The notes under the pieces were generated by a model, which saw only the letters and a list, made by a program, of their open reading frames with translations, was not told the origin of the DNA and made no database searches. From SZUA-318 sp964412015 (GTDB lineage Bacteria; Gemmatimonadota; Gemmatimonadetes; Longimicrobiales; Gaopeijiaceae), in NCBI GenBank assembly GCA_964412015.1, contig CAYPMO010000002.1, forward strand, positions 62,001-126,000: a stretch of 64,000 bases of DNA, given 5' to 3'. This document shows positions 45,212-52,701 of the stretch, piece after piece. Numbering within the stretch: the stretch's first letter is position 1; the number at the start of each line of letters is the position of its first letter. The position numbers were made by a program, and so were the translations under genes.

Positions 45212-46131
45212 GCGCCGAGACGTGGGCGAACGTGCTCGACGCGCCTTACCTTCGAGAATGGGAGGCTCGCCAACGGGAGCCGGTCGAAGCCGTACCGACC
45301 GGGCTCCCCTCGCTCGACCGGGTGTGCGGCGACGATGGCGGACGCATCGGGCCCGCGCTTGGCTGGTTCGTGACGGTCGGCGGAAACCCGGGTCACGGGA
45401 AGTCCCTCTTCGCGCTCAATCTCGCCTGGGCCGCGCTCCGGGCCGGACAGCCTGTCGCGTTCCTCACTCTCGAAATGACGCATTGGGCGCTCGCCACCCG
45501 ACTGTACTCCATCGCGACCGGACACGCGATCCACCACCTCGAGAAGGGGCGCGACTTCGAACCCGGCGAGCTGGCCCGCGAGTTGCGCCAGCTCTGGGCG
45601 GAGAATCGGTGCGCCGACCTGCACGTAAACCGAGATCCGATCGGTTCGATCGTGGAGGTGCAGGAGCATCTTGAGGGGTCTGCGCTTGCGGGCGTCCGCG
45701 TCGTGTTCGTGGACTACTTGCAGCTTATCGGCACGGGCACCGATGAGGACGTCTACCGGCAGACCGTAGAGGTTGCCACGACGCTCCGCCGTTTCGCTCA
45801 CGTCAACCACGTCCTCGTGGTGGGGCTCAGCCAATACAACCGAGCCACGTCGGCCAACTATGCCCAAAGCCCGATCGCTCAGTCCCTGCACGGTGGGATG
45901 AGCCTGGAGGCTAACAGTGATCTTGTGGTTCTACTGGATCACTCCCGGTACGAGCGGGACCCCCTGAAACCACACCTCGCCCGAACGTGGGCGATCATCG
46001 GCAAGAATCGCCACGGACCCGTTACGCAGGTCCCCCTCGAGTGGGACTACCGCACCCTTCGGGTCCGTGAAGCGCTGCCCGACGAAGAGCGGCTCTGGCC
46101 AGGTGCGCCGAAGAACAGGGGCGAGCGATGA
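45208..46131 (+). CDS. DnaB-type replicative helicase (C-terminal RecA domain only)
   Basis: 307-residue RecA-like ATPase of the DnaB group without the DnaB N-terminal domain. Walker A GGNPGHGKS (58-66), FLTLEM (85-90), Walker B VVFVDYLQLIG with Asp169, the SQYNR sensor segment and the arginine-finger-like KNRHGP near the C-terminus. It should unwind DNA at the element origin once loaded by the upstream initiator. ATGA overlaps on both sides place it inside the replication operon. Confidence 0.9.
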   Translation: MSAETWANVLDAPYLREWEARQREPVEAVPTGLPSLDRVCGDDGGRIGPALGWFVTVGGNPGHGKSLFALNLAWAALRAGQPVAFLTLEMTHWALATRLYSIATGHAIHHLEKGRDFEPGELARELRQLWAENRCADLHVNRDPIGSIVEVQEHLEGSALAGVRVVFVDYLQLIGTGTDEDVYRQTVEVATTLRRFAHVNHVLVVGLSQYNRATSANYAQSPIAQSLHGGMSLEANSDLVVLLDHSRYERDPLKPHLARTWAIIGKNRHGPVTQVPLEWDYRTLRVREALPDEERLWPGAPKNRGER

Positions 46132-46421
46132 GGCTGTCCGACCCCTCACCCGATGAGCGTCGGCGGCGCGGGACCGAGCTTTGCAAGCGCCTAGCTGCGG
46201 AGGTCGCTACCCTGACACCTCCGGGGATCGGAGCGTGGCCGCGAGCGTGGGAGATCGTGGCACCTGCGGACGCCGCCTTCCTGATCGCCGTCGTCGCCTG
46301 GGAATCTGATCCGGGCGAGCGCGCCAAGGGGAAGCTGCGCGAGCGCCACGTCGCTGTCCTCGACGCATGGCGGCGGGCCGGTGCCGAGTTCCTCGCCGAA
46401 CGCACGGAGCGCCGGCCATGA
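46128..46421 (+). CDS. small uncharacterised protein
   Basis: Not recognised. 97 residues, mostly helical (TELCKRLAAEVATL; KLRERHVAVLDAWRRAGAEF). Coupled by ATGA to the helicase gene before it and to the next gene. Probably a replication-module accessory by position only. Confidence 0.55.
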   Translation: MRLSDPSPDERRRRGTELCKRLAAEVATLTPPGIGAWPRAWEIVAPADAAFLIAVVAWESDPGERAKGKLRERHVAVLDAWRRAGAEFLAERTERRP

Positions 46422-46741
46422 GCACCGCCCGGCCCTTCGCACCAGGCTACCTGCCCCGAGTAGGGGGTTGCGGTCCTGGGGGCGGAGCTCTGGCGGACCG
46501 ATCCCCGACCCGGATTTCCCCGCGTGCAGTCGGACAATTTGAAGTTCCCCCTTCACGAGCTCCTCGTGGGCGGCGCTGCACCGCGCCGCTCTGTCGGTGC
46601 GGAGTCTGCGGAACGCCGGGCTCGGGCCATCCGCACGTCTGGGCGGGCGAACGCTCCTGGGCGAAGCGGCACCCGAAGCCCGATGAACGCATTACCCCAG
46701 GTAACGCCCGGCGCGGCTCCGAGCACGAGACCACCGGATGA
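46418..46741 (+). CDS. small Cys-containing protein, possible zinc ribbon
   Basis: 107 residues. A Cys cluster CTAPLCRCGVC (near 56-66) followed by His residues in SGHPHVWAGERSW could form a zinc ribbon; the first half is low-complexity. Support is the ATGA overlaps at both ends and the Cys/His pattern. Another frame is also open here (46524-46967), so the call is tentative. Confidence 0.45.
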   Translation: MSTARPFAPGYLPRVGGCGPGGGALADRSPTRISPRAVGQFEVPPSRAPRGRRCTAPLCRCGVCGTPGSGHPHVWAGERSWAKRHPKPDERITPGNARRGSEHETTG

Positions 46742-47013
46742 CGGGCCCCGCCATGCTCTCGCGCCTCGCTCGCGCCGTGCATCTCGACGCCGAACGCCTG
46801 AACGCTCACCACTGGCGAGTCTGGGGTGGAGCGGCGGAGCACGTGGTGGACGCGGATCGCGGGACGTGCGATTGCCCGGACTTCCGACTCCGGGGGCGCG
46901 TCTGCAAACACATCCTAGCCGCACGGCTGCGCTCAGGCGACGTCGAACTCCTGAACGCGCTTCGTGATCTGGTCCCGATGCCCCGTCGCACATGGAGGCG
47001 GGTCGCGCCATGA
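46738..47013 (+). CDS. SWIM zinc-finger protein
   Basis: 91 residues with the SWIM motif CDCPDFRLRGRVCKHI (CxC...CxH) at about 42-57, preceded by two strands (WRVWGGAAEHVVDA). SWIM fingers bind DNA or proteins and recur in mobile elements and in recombination or phage regulators. Coupled by ATGA to the next gene. Confidence 0.8.
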   Translation: MTGPAMLSRLARAVHLDAERLNAHHWRVWGGAAEHVVDADRGTCDCPDFRLRGRVCKHILAARLRSGDVELLNALRDLVPMPRRTWRRVAP

Positions 47014-47291
47014 CGTTGGGCACCACGCCGGCCGAGGTAGCAGTCCCTACGCTTCAGGGCGAGGCGCGGGCCGTCGAGTTGTCGGACCTGACGCACTTCG
47101 CCGCACCGCTCCGCCATGCGATCCGCGTCCTCGGAGAAAAGTCCCGCCGCGCCGCCTCCGCGCTCGCGTGGACCGATTGCGAGGCTGCGGCTTTCGCCGC
47201 CGACGAGCTTACCGAGCTCATGGTGGTCCTCGGGATGGGAAGCGAGGTGAACCCGGTCGGCGAACAGCCGCGTCCAGAAGTGGAGGACTAG
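47010..47291 (+). CDS. small uncharacterised protein
   Basis: Not recognised. 93 residues from ATG 47010, which overlaps the SWIM gene stop (ATGA); an ATG at 46992 would overlap more. Helical (RHAIRVLGEKSRRAASALAW; FAADELTELMVVLGM). Confidence 0.55.
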   Translation: MTLGTTPAEVAVPTLQGEARAVELSDLTHFAAPLRHAIRVLGEKSRRAASALAWTDCEAAAFAADELTELMVVLGMGSEVNPVGEQPRPEVED

Positions 47292-47294
47292 GGC

Positions 47295-47651
47295 GTGGAG
47301 CGCTCCCTCATCGACCGCGAGAAGATCGAGGCATCGCTCCCGTGCGCGGTCCGAGGTGCGCTCTACGACATCTGCCAGGCGTGGGGAATCCCCTCCTACG
47401 ACGAATGGCCGAACCACCCGCTGGTCGCCGACTTCGTGACGCTCACCGCGGCGAGGACCCTACAGGCCCGGAAGATCCGATGGGGCTTGTCCCGGGGTGC
47501 GGCCCTGCGTGAAGCCTGCGCGATCCTGGGCCTCTCATACGAGACGACGCGCCGCCGGATAGGGCGCCAGAAGGCGCAGATGAGAGAGAATTCCACGATG
47601 GGACAAAACGTCCCAAAAGCACCGAAAACCGCTGTTAGACTCAAACCATGA
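47295..47651 (+). CDS. small helix-turn-helix-like protein
   Basis: 118 residues with a plausible DNA-binding helix-turn-helix near 66-90 (GAALREACAILGLSYETTRR) and a basic C-terminus. The GTG start lies 3 bp after the previous stop. It sits immediately before the structural genes, a usual place for a phage late-gene regulator, though that role is inferred. Confidence 0.6.
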   Translation: MERSLIDREKIEASLPCAVRGALYDICQAWGIPSYDEWPNHPLVADFVTLTAARTLQARKIRWGLSRGAALREACAILGLSYETTRRRIGRQKAQMRENSTMGQNVPKAPKTAVRLKP

Positions 47652-48301
47652 GGAGCGAACCCATGATCGCGACAGCGAAGAAGGGCACCACCACCACCCG
47701 TCCCGCCGAGCCGTTGGACGAGCGCGCCCGCGCTCGGGCCGAGCTGGACGCCGTCGAAAGCGCCCAGGCCGGTCTCCCCAAGCTCCAAGCCGACGTGGAG
47801 GAGGCCCAGGCGGCCCTCCGTGAGGCCAACGAGCGTCTCGGGCCCCAGCTCGTCGCCGCGCAGGTCGCATACCAGAACGCCACCGCCTCGCTCGCTCACC
47901 GCCGCAGCCGCGCCGAATATACGCTCCGCTCAACCGCGCCCGCGCTGGTGGCCGAGCGTGGCCCCGTGGTCGAATGGCTCGAGGAGTGGATTCGGCACGT
48001 CCGCCCGCACACCGGGGGCATCGAGCTGAACCGCGACCGCGAATACGTCGCGGACTTCAAGGCTGGCCGCCTCGACAAGTCGCACCGTGAGGGTGCCGCA
48101 GCCGCGGAGAAGCGAATCCAGCTCGCCGAGGCATCGGTGGAGACCATGAGCGCGCTGCGTGACGCCCTGGAGCTCGTGCGCGACCTCCAGCTCCAGGCGG
48201 CGCCCGATCTCCCCGCAGCCGTGCGCGACATCCTGGAGGAGCTCCCTGAACGCTGCGCCTGCGGTAAGCGTTTCGACTTCCATTCCGTTCTGCCCGACTG
48301 A
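47648..48301 (+). CDS. coiled-coil protein upstream of the capsid gene (possible scaffold)
   Basis: 217 residues. A long predicted coiled coil (about 24-75: ARAELDAVESAQAGLPKL to EEAQAALREANERL), a second helical block (about 140-200) and a C-terminal CACGKRFDF. The position directly before the capsid gene and the coiled-coil character suit a scaffolding protein, but no family match is recognised. ATGA overlap with the previous gene; the capsid gene has its own ribosome-binding site. Confidence 0.55.
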   Translation: MRSEPMIATAKKGTTTTRPAEPLDERARARAELDAVESAQAGLPKLQADVEEAQAALREANERLGPQLVAAQVAYQNATASLAHRRSRAEYTLRSTAPALVAERGPVVEWLEEWIRHVRPHTGGIELNRDREYVADFKAGRLDKSHREGAAAAEKRIQLAEASVETMSALRDALELVRDLQLQAAPDLPAAVRDILEELPERCACGKRFDFHSVLPD

Positions 48302-48312
48302 AGGAGTATCAC

Positions 48313-49458
48313 ATGAGCGCCACCGACTCCCGCCACGGCTTTTCCACCCCCGCGGACTTCCTCACGGCCGTGATTTCCGACGCCAACGCCCGGACACGCG
48401 ACCACGTCCGCGACAACCGTTTGCGCGCGTTGGCCGCCGTGGACGCGGAGGGGGATCCGGTCTATTCCGGGATGGCGTTCCTCCTGCCTGCGGCCTTCAC
48501 GCCGAGCAACCTCCTGGCGACCGCCGGCTCAGACGAGCAGGGCGTGTACAGCGACACCTATGGCGGCTTCGCGGTGGGGAAGTCGAAGGCCGCGTATGCC
48601 CTCGGATCGCCCAGCGAGGGGGACCCCACCGCGGGCCGGACGCTCGTGGTGCCGATGGATGAACCCTTCTTCGAGATTCCGGCGCGCACCGACAAGGACC
48701 ATACGTCCAGCGTGTCCGGTGGGCTCACGTTCACCCGCAAGCCGGACGCCGTCGATGCCACGGCCAGCCGGATGGCCATGGAGATGGTGACGCTCAAGGC
48801 CATGACGTTGATGGGGTTCACGTATGCCACCGAGCAGCTCCTCGGCAAGTCGCCCCGCGGGTTTGCCGCGATCCTCGCCGCTGCGTATCGGGATGAGTTT
48901 CCGGCGCACATGCTGGATGAGAAGATCAACGGCCTCGGCGGTGACCAGTACCTCGGTGTCATGCACTCCCCGGCGAAGATCACCGTGGACGCGGAGACGG
49001 GCCAGGCCGCGGACACGATCAACGCGACGAATGTCTTCAAGATGGCCGCCCGTTGCTGGGGCCTGAATCGCGCGGTCTGGATGGCGAACCACGACACGCG
49101 GGAGCAGCTCTACGGGCTCAAGCTGGTGGTCGGCACCGCAGGCACGTCGATCTATCAGCCGTCCAGCGTCGAAGGCATGCCCGACATGCTCCTGGGCGCC
49201 CCCGTCTTCTACACCGAACGGTGCGCGACCCTGGGCGACGAAGGGGACCTGCTCCTAGTCAACTGGAGCCAGTACCTGGAGGGCGTCTATCAGCCGCTCC
49301 TGACGGCCGAGTCGGTCCACGTCCGCTTCGAACAGCACGAGAGGGCGTTCAAGTTCTGGACCCGGAACGCTGGCGCGCCCTGGTGGAGAAGCGCGCTCAC
49401 TCCCGCCAACTCCACCACGACGCTGTCGCCCATCGTCAGCTTGGCCGCGAGGGCGTAA
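48313..49458 (+). CDS. HK97-fold phage major capsid protein
   Basis: 381 residues with the organisation of an HK97-family capsid protein. An N-terminal helical arm (about 1-40) is followed by a central P-domain with VPMDEPFFEIPARTD and FTRKPDAVDATASRMAMEMV, and the A-domain region KMAARCWGLNRAVWMANHDT, GMPDMLLGAPVFYTERC and GDLLLVNWSQYLEG, closing with strands LLTAESVHVRFEQHERAFKF. The start is preceded by GAAGGAG. It is the only major structural gene in the element. The N-terminal arm is short, so no long delta domain is fused to it; assembly may use the upstream coiled-coil protein. Confidence 0.88.
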   Translation: MSATDSRHGFSTPADFLTAVISDANARTRDHVRDNRLRALAAVDAEGDPVYSGMAFLLPAAFTPSNLLATAGSDEQGVYSDTYGGFAVGKSKAAYALGSPSEGDPTAGRTLVVPMDEPFFEIPARTDKDHTSSVSGGLTFTRKPDAVDATASRMAMEMVTLKAMTLMGFTYATEQLLGKSPRGFAAILAAAYRDEFPAHMLDEKINGLGGDQYLGVMHSPAKITVDAETGQAADTINATNVFKMAARCWGLNRAVWMANHDTREQLYGLKLVVGTAGTSIYQPSSVEGMPDMLLGAPVFYTERCATLGDEGDLLLVNWSQYLEGVYQPLLTAESVHVRFEQHERAFKFWTRNAGAPWWRSALTPANSTTTLSPIVSLAARA

Positions 49459-49460
49459 CC

Positions 49461-50237
49461 ATGGGCGCCGAGTATGGAACCGACCTAAGGACCTACCAGG
49501 ACCTCGAGCTCGCATCGCTTCATGAGGCTGGGCACTCGGTCGCTGTCGTCGCCCAGGGCGGCACGGTGGAGATCGTCAACTTGGATCTTTGCCTGGAGGC
49601 CGAGGACTCGCAGCTCGAGCCGTGGGCCGCGGCCGTCGCCTGCCTGGCTGGTGGCGTCGCGGCTCGCAACATCGGGCCGAAGTGGCGAAGCAAGAGCCGC
49701 GAGACCAGCGAGACGGACAAGGCCAACGCCGTGTCGCACCTCTTGAGGATCGGGATGGGCCCTATGAACCTCCACCGCGTCGAAGAGCACGCCGCGGAGC
49801 TCGTGCGGATCGAGGGATGGAAGATTGAACGGGTCGCGCAGGCGCTACGTCAGGGATCCGGTAGTCTCAGCGGGGAGCAGGTGGCGAGGATTTGCGCCCG
49901 GGAACCCGTGGCCACCGTCCTGGCCAACCCTGGCACGCACGCCACCTCGCTCCCTGCGCACAGCGCGCCCACGTCATGGGGGACCACGCCCACCGCAACC
50001 GGCGCTCCTCTCCGGATCCGGGTGGAGACGTTCAAGATCGGCGAGAATGGCCGACCTCGCTTCGCCGATGCCACGCATGGCTGGTGCGCAGCGATGCTCT
50101 ATCCGCTCCCTGATTCGCGCCTGGGAAACTGCAAGGTTCAGGAGGCCGTGGCCGATAGTAAGGGGACAGCCCTCGCCATGCTACGTGAGCGGGCGTCCAA
50201 GGCGGTCGGTGCTCCCGTGCTCCTGGTAGAGGGCTGA
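49461..50237 (+). CDS. HEAGH zinc-metallopeptidase-like protein
   Basis: 258 residues. LASLHEAGHSVAVVAQGG places an HExxH site at His21-His25, followed by an Ala-rich helix with LAGGVAARNIG and a helical stretch starting ETDKANAV; this is the arrangement of M41/FtsH-type peptidase domains without the ATPase. The C-terminal 100 residues are different and unassigned. It begins 3 bp after the capsid gene, where a maturation protease is often encoded, but ordinary prohead proteases are Ser enzymes, so that role is only suggested. Confidence 0.65.
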   Translation: MGAEYGTDLRTYQDLELASLHEAGHSVAVVAQGGTVEIVNLDLCLEAEDSQLEPWAAAVACLAGGVAARNIGPKWRSKSRETSETDKANAVSHLLRIGMGPMNLHRVEEHAAELVRIEGWKIERVAQALRQGSGSLSGEQVARICAREPVATVLANPGTHATSLPAHSAPTSWGTTPTATGAPLRIRVETFKIGENGRPRFADATHGWCAAMLYPLPDSRLGNCKVQEAVADSKGTALAMLRERASKAVGAPVLLVEG

Positions 50238-50334
50238 GGCCATGGCTATGGCCCGGGTTGGGGTGAGGTCCGGGGTCCCGGTGATCGCAAGGCACCGGCG
50301 CGCATCTCCCGCGGTGGTGACCCCGGCCCTCGCC

Positions 50335-50415
50335 GACCCCCACCCCCTGGGGAGGGGGGTCGCGATGCTTAACTATACCAGGGGGGTCTCCATCTCTAGC
50401 CCTAGAACCCTAGGG
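50335..50415 (+). other. G-tract/palindrome region before the TerS genes (candidate packaging site)
   Basis: The 227-bp gap between the peptidase and first TerS-like gene holds a near-palindrome GACCCCCACCCCCTGGGGAG continuing GGGGGTC (50335-50361), a repeat of GGGGGGTC at 50381-50388 and CCCTAG repeats ending in the exact palindrome CCCTAGGG (50408-50415). Cohesive-end or pac sites usually lie just upstream of terS. Confidence 0.3.
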
Positions 50416-50464
50416 ACCGATTCAAGGCCTCGGGTTTTTCGCGCGGTGCCCCCTGGGAGAGATA

Positions 50465-50794
50465 GTGCCCTCCATGGGTGACACCCCGAAGGCACCCGCC
50501 CACCTGAGCCCCGAGGCCGCCCGCTGGTGGTCCTCGGTGGTGGCCGGCTGGGACTTGGACGCGCACCACCTTCACCTCCTCACCGCCGCAGCGGAACAGC
50601 TGGACGTGCGCGCCGTGGCCTCCGAGGCCGTGGGAAAGGATGGCGCCGTGGTGAAGGACCGATGGGGCCAAAGCAAGCCCCATCCCGGGTGCGCGATCCA
50701 AAGGGACGCCGCGCTGACGTTCGCTCGCCTCGTGAGGGAGCTCGGTCTCGACCTGCCCGCACCCGACGCCCCCCGACCTCCACGCCTGAGGTGA
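50465..50794 (+). CDS. P27-family small terminase subunit-like protein (copy 1)
   Basis: 109 residues matching the P27-type TerS pattern: APAHLSPEAARWWSSVVAGW, DLDAHHLHLLTAAAEQLD, then WGQSKPHPGCAIQRDAALTF and ARLVRELGLD. TerS recognises packaging sites on DNA and hands them to the large subunit. GTG 50465 has GGGAGAG in front; ATG 50474 is the alternative. Confidence 0.8.
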   Translation: MPSMGDTPKAPAHLSPEAARWWSSVVAGWDLDAHHLHLLTAAAEQLDVRAVASEAVGKDGAVVKDRWGQSKPHPGCAIQRDAALTFARLVRELGLDLPAPDAPRPPRLR

Positions 50795-50798
50795 CAAG

Positions 50799-51173
50799 AT
50801 GCCCGTCCGCCAGCGCACCACCCGCCACCAACGCCCCATCCTCTCCAAGGTGCAACGTGCGCTCCTCCGTGATCGCGCGATACGGGAGCTCCTGGACCTG
50901 GCCCGCGACGAGGGCTCTAACCCGTTCGTCGCCTTCGGGCCAGCCACCGAGGCCGAGCTCCGGCGACTGTGGGAGGCCGGAGGCGCCGAGGCCCTCCGCT
51001 TGTGGATTCAGTCTCACCCCGGCACCCGGCCATCAATCTGGTGGCGCGTGGTGGCGCCGACCATCGCCGGCTATACGGGCGAGGTGCCGTGGAGGGCGAC
51101 GCGGGGCAACCCCGACCCCGCCCGGCAAAGGCCCATCCTGGCCCGCCTGGGTGTCTTGGAGGCCGGAAAGTGA
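50799..51173 (+). CDS. uncharacterised phage-type protein found near terminases
   Basis: 124 residues. The motif GTRPSIWWRVVAP near 70 with the C-terminal RQRPILARLGVLEAG resembles small unnamed proteins common next to phage terS genes (usual form GTRPWAWW); function unknown. It starts 4 bp after the first TerS-like gene and ends in a GTGA overlap with the next. Confidence 0.65.
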   Translation: MPVRQRTTRHQRPILSKVQRALLRDRAIRELLDLARDEGSNPFVAFGPATEAELRRLWEAGGAEALRLWIQSHPGTRPSIWWRVVAPTIAGYTGEVPWRATRGNPDPARQRPILARLGVLEAGK

Positions 51174-51298
51174 CCCCCCCCACTAGGGCCGGTAAGTTCT
51201 TGCGGCATCCCCATTCTGGGGACCTGTGGCGGGCCTTCGCGCGGACGATGTCGAATTGGATCTTCCCGCGTGCGCGCGCACGCGAGGCTTGCCGATGA
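51170..51298 (+). CDS. very small coupled ORF (42 residues)
   Basis: GTG 51170 overlaps the previous stop (GTGA), and its own stop overlaps the ATG of the second TerS-like gene (ATGA). The product is basic (RTMSNWIFPRARAREACR at its end) and of unknown function. It may serve mainly to couple translation. Confidence 0.45.
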   Translation: MTPPTRAGKFLRHPHSGDLWRAFARTMSNWIFPRARAREACR

Positions 51299-51786
51299 GG
51301 CGCGGTCGCAAGCCCTCGCCGGCCCGGCTCCATATCGTCCGCGGCACTGCGCGGGCGGATAGGGCACATGGTGACGCTGCGCCCGAAGCTGAGACCAGGG
51401 GCCAGCCGATAGGCTTGCTCCCGGACCCACCGGAGCACCTGGGCGAGCATGCCCGCGCGTTCTGGCTCGCTCTCCGCGCCGAGCTCGAAAGCCTGGGCCT
51501 CGGAACGTCGGCGGATCAATGGGACGTCGAGGCCGCTGCGCTCTTGTATCAGCGTGCGCGGCATGCGGAAGAGCGGATCCCGGCGGGCGGGTTCTTCACT
51601 TGCAAGAAGACGGGCGACCCGAAGAGGCATCCGGCTGCCGTGGAGGCGCTACAGGCCAGGAAGGAACTGCGGCTCATCCTGGAGGCCATCGGGGTTTCGA
51701 CGCCCGGCCGCGTGCGGGTGCTGGGGAGCGCGAAGCGCGAGCCCCAGAACCCGGAGGAACAGTTCTTCGACCGGGCGCGAGCATGA
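51295..51786 (+). CDS. P27-family small terminase subunit (copy 2, full length)
   Basis: 163 residues with full P27 TerS organisation: basic N-terminus MRRGRKPSPARLHIVRGTAR, the helical core LGEHARAFWLALRAELESLG, ADQWDVEAAALLYQRARHAE, the glycine turn and HPAAVEALQARKELRLILEAIG, then the conserved end TPGRVRVLG. It is the best candidate to direct packaging of element DNA. No large terminase follows; the next gene overlaps by ATGA. Confidence 0.87.
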   Translation: MRRGRKPSPARLHIVRGTARADRAHGDAAPEAETRGQPIGLLPDPPEHLGEHARAFWLALRAELESLGLGTSADQWDVEAAALLYQRARHAEERIPAGGFFTCKKTGDPKRHPAAVEALQARKELRLILEAIGVSTPGRVRVLGSAKREPQNPEEQFFDRARA

Positions 51787-52052
51787 AGCTGGACCTCCTG
51801 GTGCCCCCCTGGAACATGCCCGCGCCCGTCCTGGACGTCTGGTGCGAACTGGCCCCCCGACTGCTCCGCGAGGGCCGGCTCAGCCCGGAGACGCATCATA
51901 CGCTCGCGGTCTATTGCCAGATGAAGGCGATGCACGGGTACGTCGAAGCGATGGGCACCCCGGATGTTGTCGCGTTCTCGTGGCGGACCATCCTTACCCT
52001 GGCCGAGTGGCTCGGGATCGACGTGCCCGTGGATGCGGGGAGGGACAACTGA
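51783..52052 (+). CDS. short TerS-like protein (copy 3)
   Basis: 89 residues that repeat the core of a P27 TerS: VWCELAPRLLREGRLSPETH, TLAVYCQMKAMHGYVEAMG and RTILTLAEWLGIDVP (family ending normally xxLGLTP). It lacks the basic N-terminus and the Gly-turn insert of copy 2. It could modify the specificity of a TerS ring by mixed assembly; that is inference. Confidence 0.6.
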   Translation: MKLDLLVPPWNMPAPVLDVWCELAPRLLREGRLSPETHHTLAVYCQMKAMHGYVEAMGTPDVVAFSWRTILTLAEWLGIDVPVDAGRDN

Positions 52053-52180
52053 TGGCGCGCACGCTGCGCGGAATCCGCCGGCGTCGTTGGGCGCGGCTCA
52101 CGAAGCGGGCCACCCCGGCGGGGGACCTCGGCGAGGTCCTACGGGCCCAAGAGGACACGGTGGCCGACACAAGGGAGTAG
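52052..52180 (+). CDS. very small basic protein (42 residues)
   Basis: Starts on the last base of the previous stop (TGATG). Highly basic N-terminus (MARTLRGIRRRRWARLTKR). Function unknown; support is the coupling and the clean frame. Confidence 0.4.
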   Translation: MARTLRGIRRRRWARLTKRATPAGDLGEVLRAQEDTVADTRE

Positions 52181-52213
52181 GGTCATGAGTCACACGACAG
52201 CACGGAGGCAAGC

Positions 52214-52414
52214 ATGGGCCTAGGAAAAACGTTCGACCTCGCCCGGGTTGGTTCGGTAGCCTGGGGGGTACTTGGCTCACTCGGTCTGGTCACGCCTCAC
52301 GGGTGGCTGGCCTCTGCGATCTACATCGCCGCCAGCTACGCCAAGTCGAAGCTCACGCGGAGGGGGGCGCTAGAGCACCAGGTGGCCGGCACGACGGCGT
52401 GGAGGTGGGTGTGA
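52214..52414 (+). CDS. short membrane protein, truncated copy of the next gene
   Basis: 66 residues: a hydrophobic stretch (VGSVAWGVLGSLGLV ... WLASAIYIAASY) then KSKLTRRGALEHQVAGTT, almost identical to a segment of the next gene. GAGG is present upstream of the ATG. Probably a degenerate duplicate of the tail-tip-like N-terminus that follows. GTGA overlap with that gene. Confidence 0.55.
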   Translation: MGLGKTFDLARVGSVAWGVLGSLGLVTPHGWLASAIYIAASYAKSKLTRRGALEHQVAGTTAWRWV

Positions 52415-52575
52415 GCAAGGGCAACCTCTTAGACGCTCTTATAGTGGCGACCACGGCCACAATGCTGCTGGTGCCGGGCACCGACATCCTGTTTACTGTC
52501 ATCATCGCGGCATCCTACGCCAAGTCGAGGCTCGCCAGGACAGGCGCCCTAGAGCACCAGACTGCGGGTCAAACG
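52325..52575 (+). repeat. tandem duplicated 72-bp coding segment (52325-52396 and 52504-52575)
   Basis: Both copies encode IAASYAKS(K/R)L followed by RGALEHQ- or TGALEHQ-type sequence and AG-T/Q-T in the same relative place of two adjacent genes, with clear nucleotide divergence. It marks an old duplication. Confidence 0.65.
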
Positions 52576-52701
52576 CTCAACGTCATCTCAAACGAGGCGT
52601 CCCTCCCCGTCATCTACGGGCAGGCGAAGGTGGGGCCAATCCTCGCCGACGTAGAGCACGACCTTGCTCGGCCGACGACCTTCGCCGTTACGATCCCGTG
52701 A
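52411..52701 (+). CDS. N-terminal remnant of a phage tail-tip (J-like) protein
   Basis: 96 residues. A hydrophobic start (LIVATTATMLLVPGTDILFT), a helical linker with EHQTAGQT, then NEASLPVIYGQAKVGPILAD, which resembles the beginning of lambda J-like tail-tip proteins (usual pattern S-x-x-x-P-x-x-x-Y-G-x-x-x-V-G-G). The roughly 1,000 residues that should follow are absent and the next gene is unrelated, so only the membrane or hub-docking part is kept. Confidence 0.5.
   Translation: MSKGNLLDALIVATTATMLLVPGTDILFTVIIAASYAKSRLARTGALEHQTAGQTLNVISNEASLPVIYGQAKVGPILADVEHDLARPTTFAVTIP

Noticed and set aside
46524..46967. Alternative frame across the possible zinc-ribbon gene
   Set aside because: It overlaps the SWIM gene by most of that gene's length and lacks the ATGA coupling shown by the chosen frame.
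50242..50481. 80-codon open frame between the peptidase and first TerS-like gene
   Set aside because: No ribosome-binding site, low-complexity translation, and it runs through the palindromic tracts better explained as a site.
52185..52223. 12-codon frame starting MSHTTARRQAWA
   Set aside because: Too short to support; no evidence of translation.
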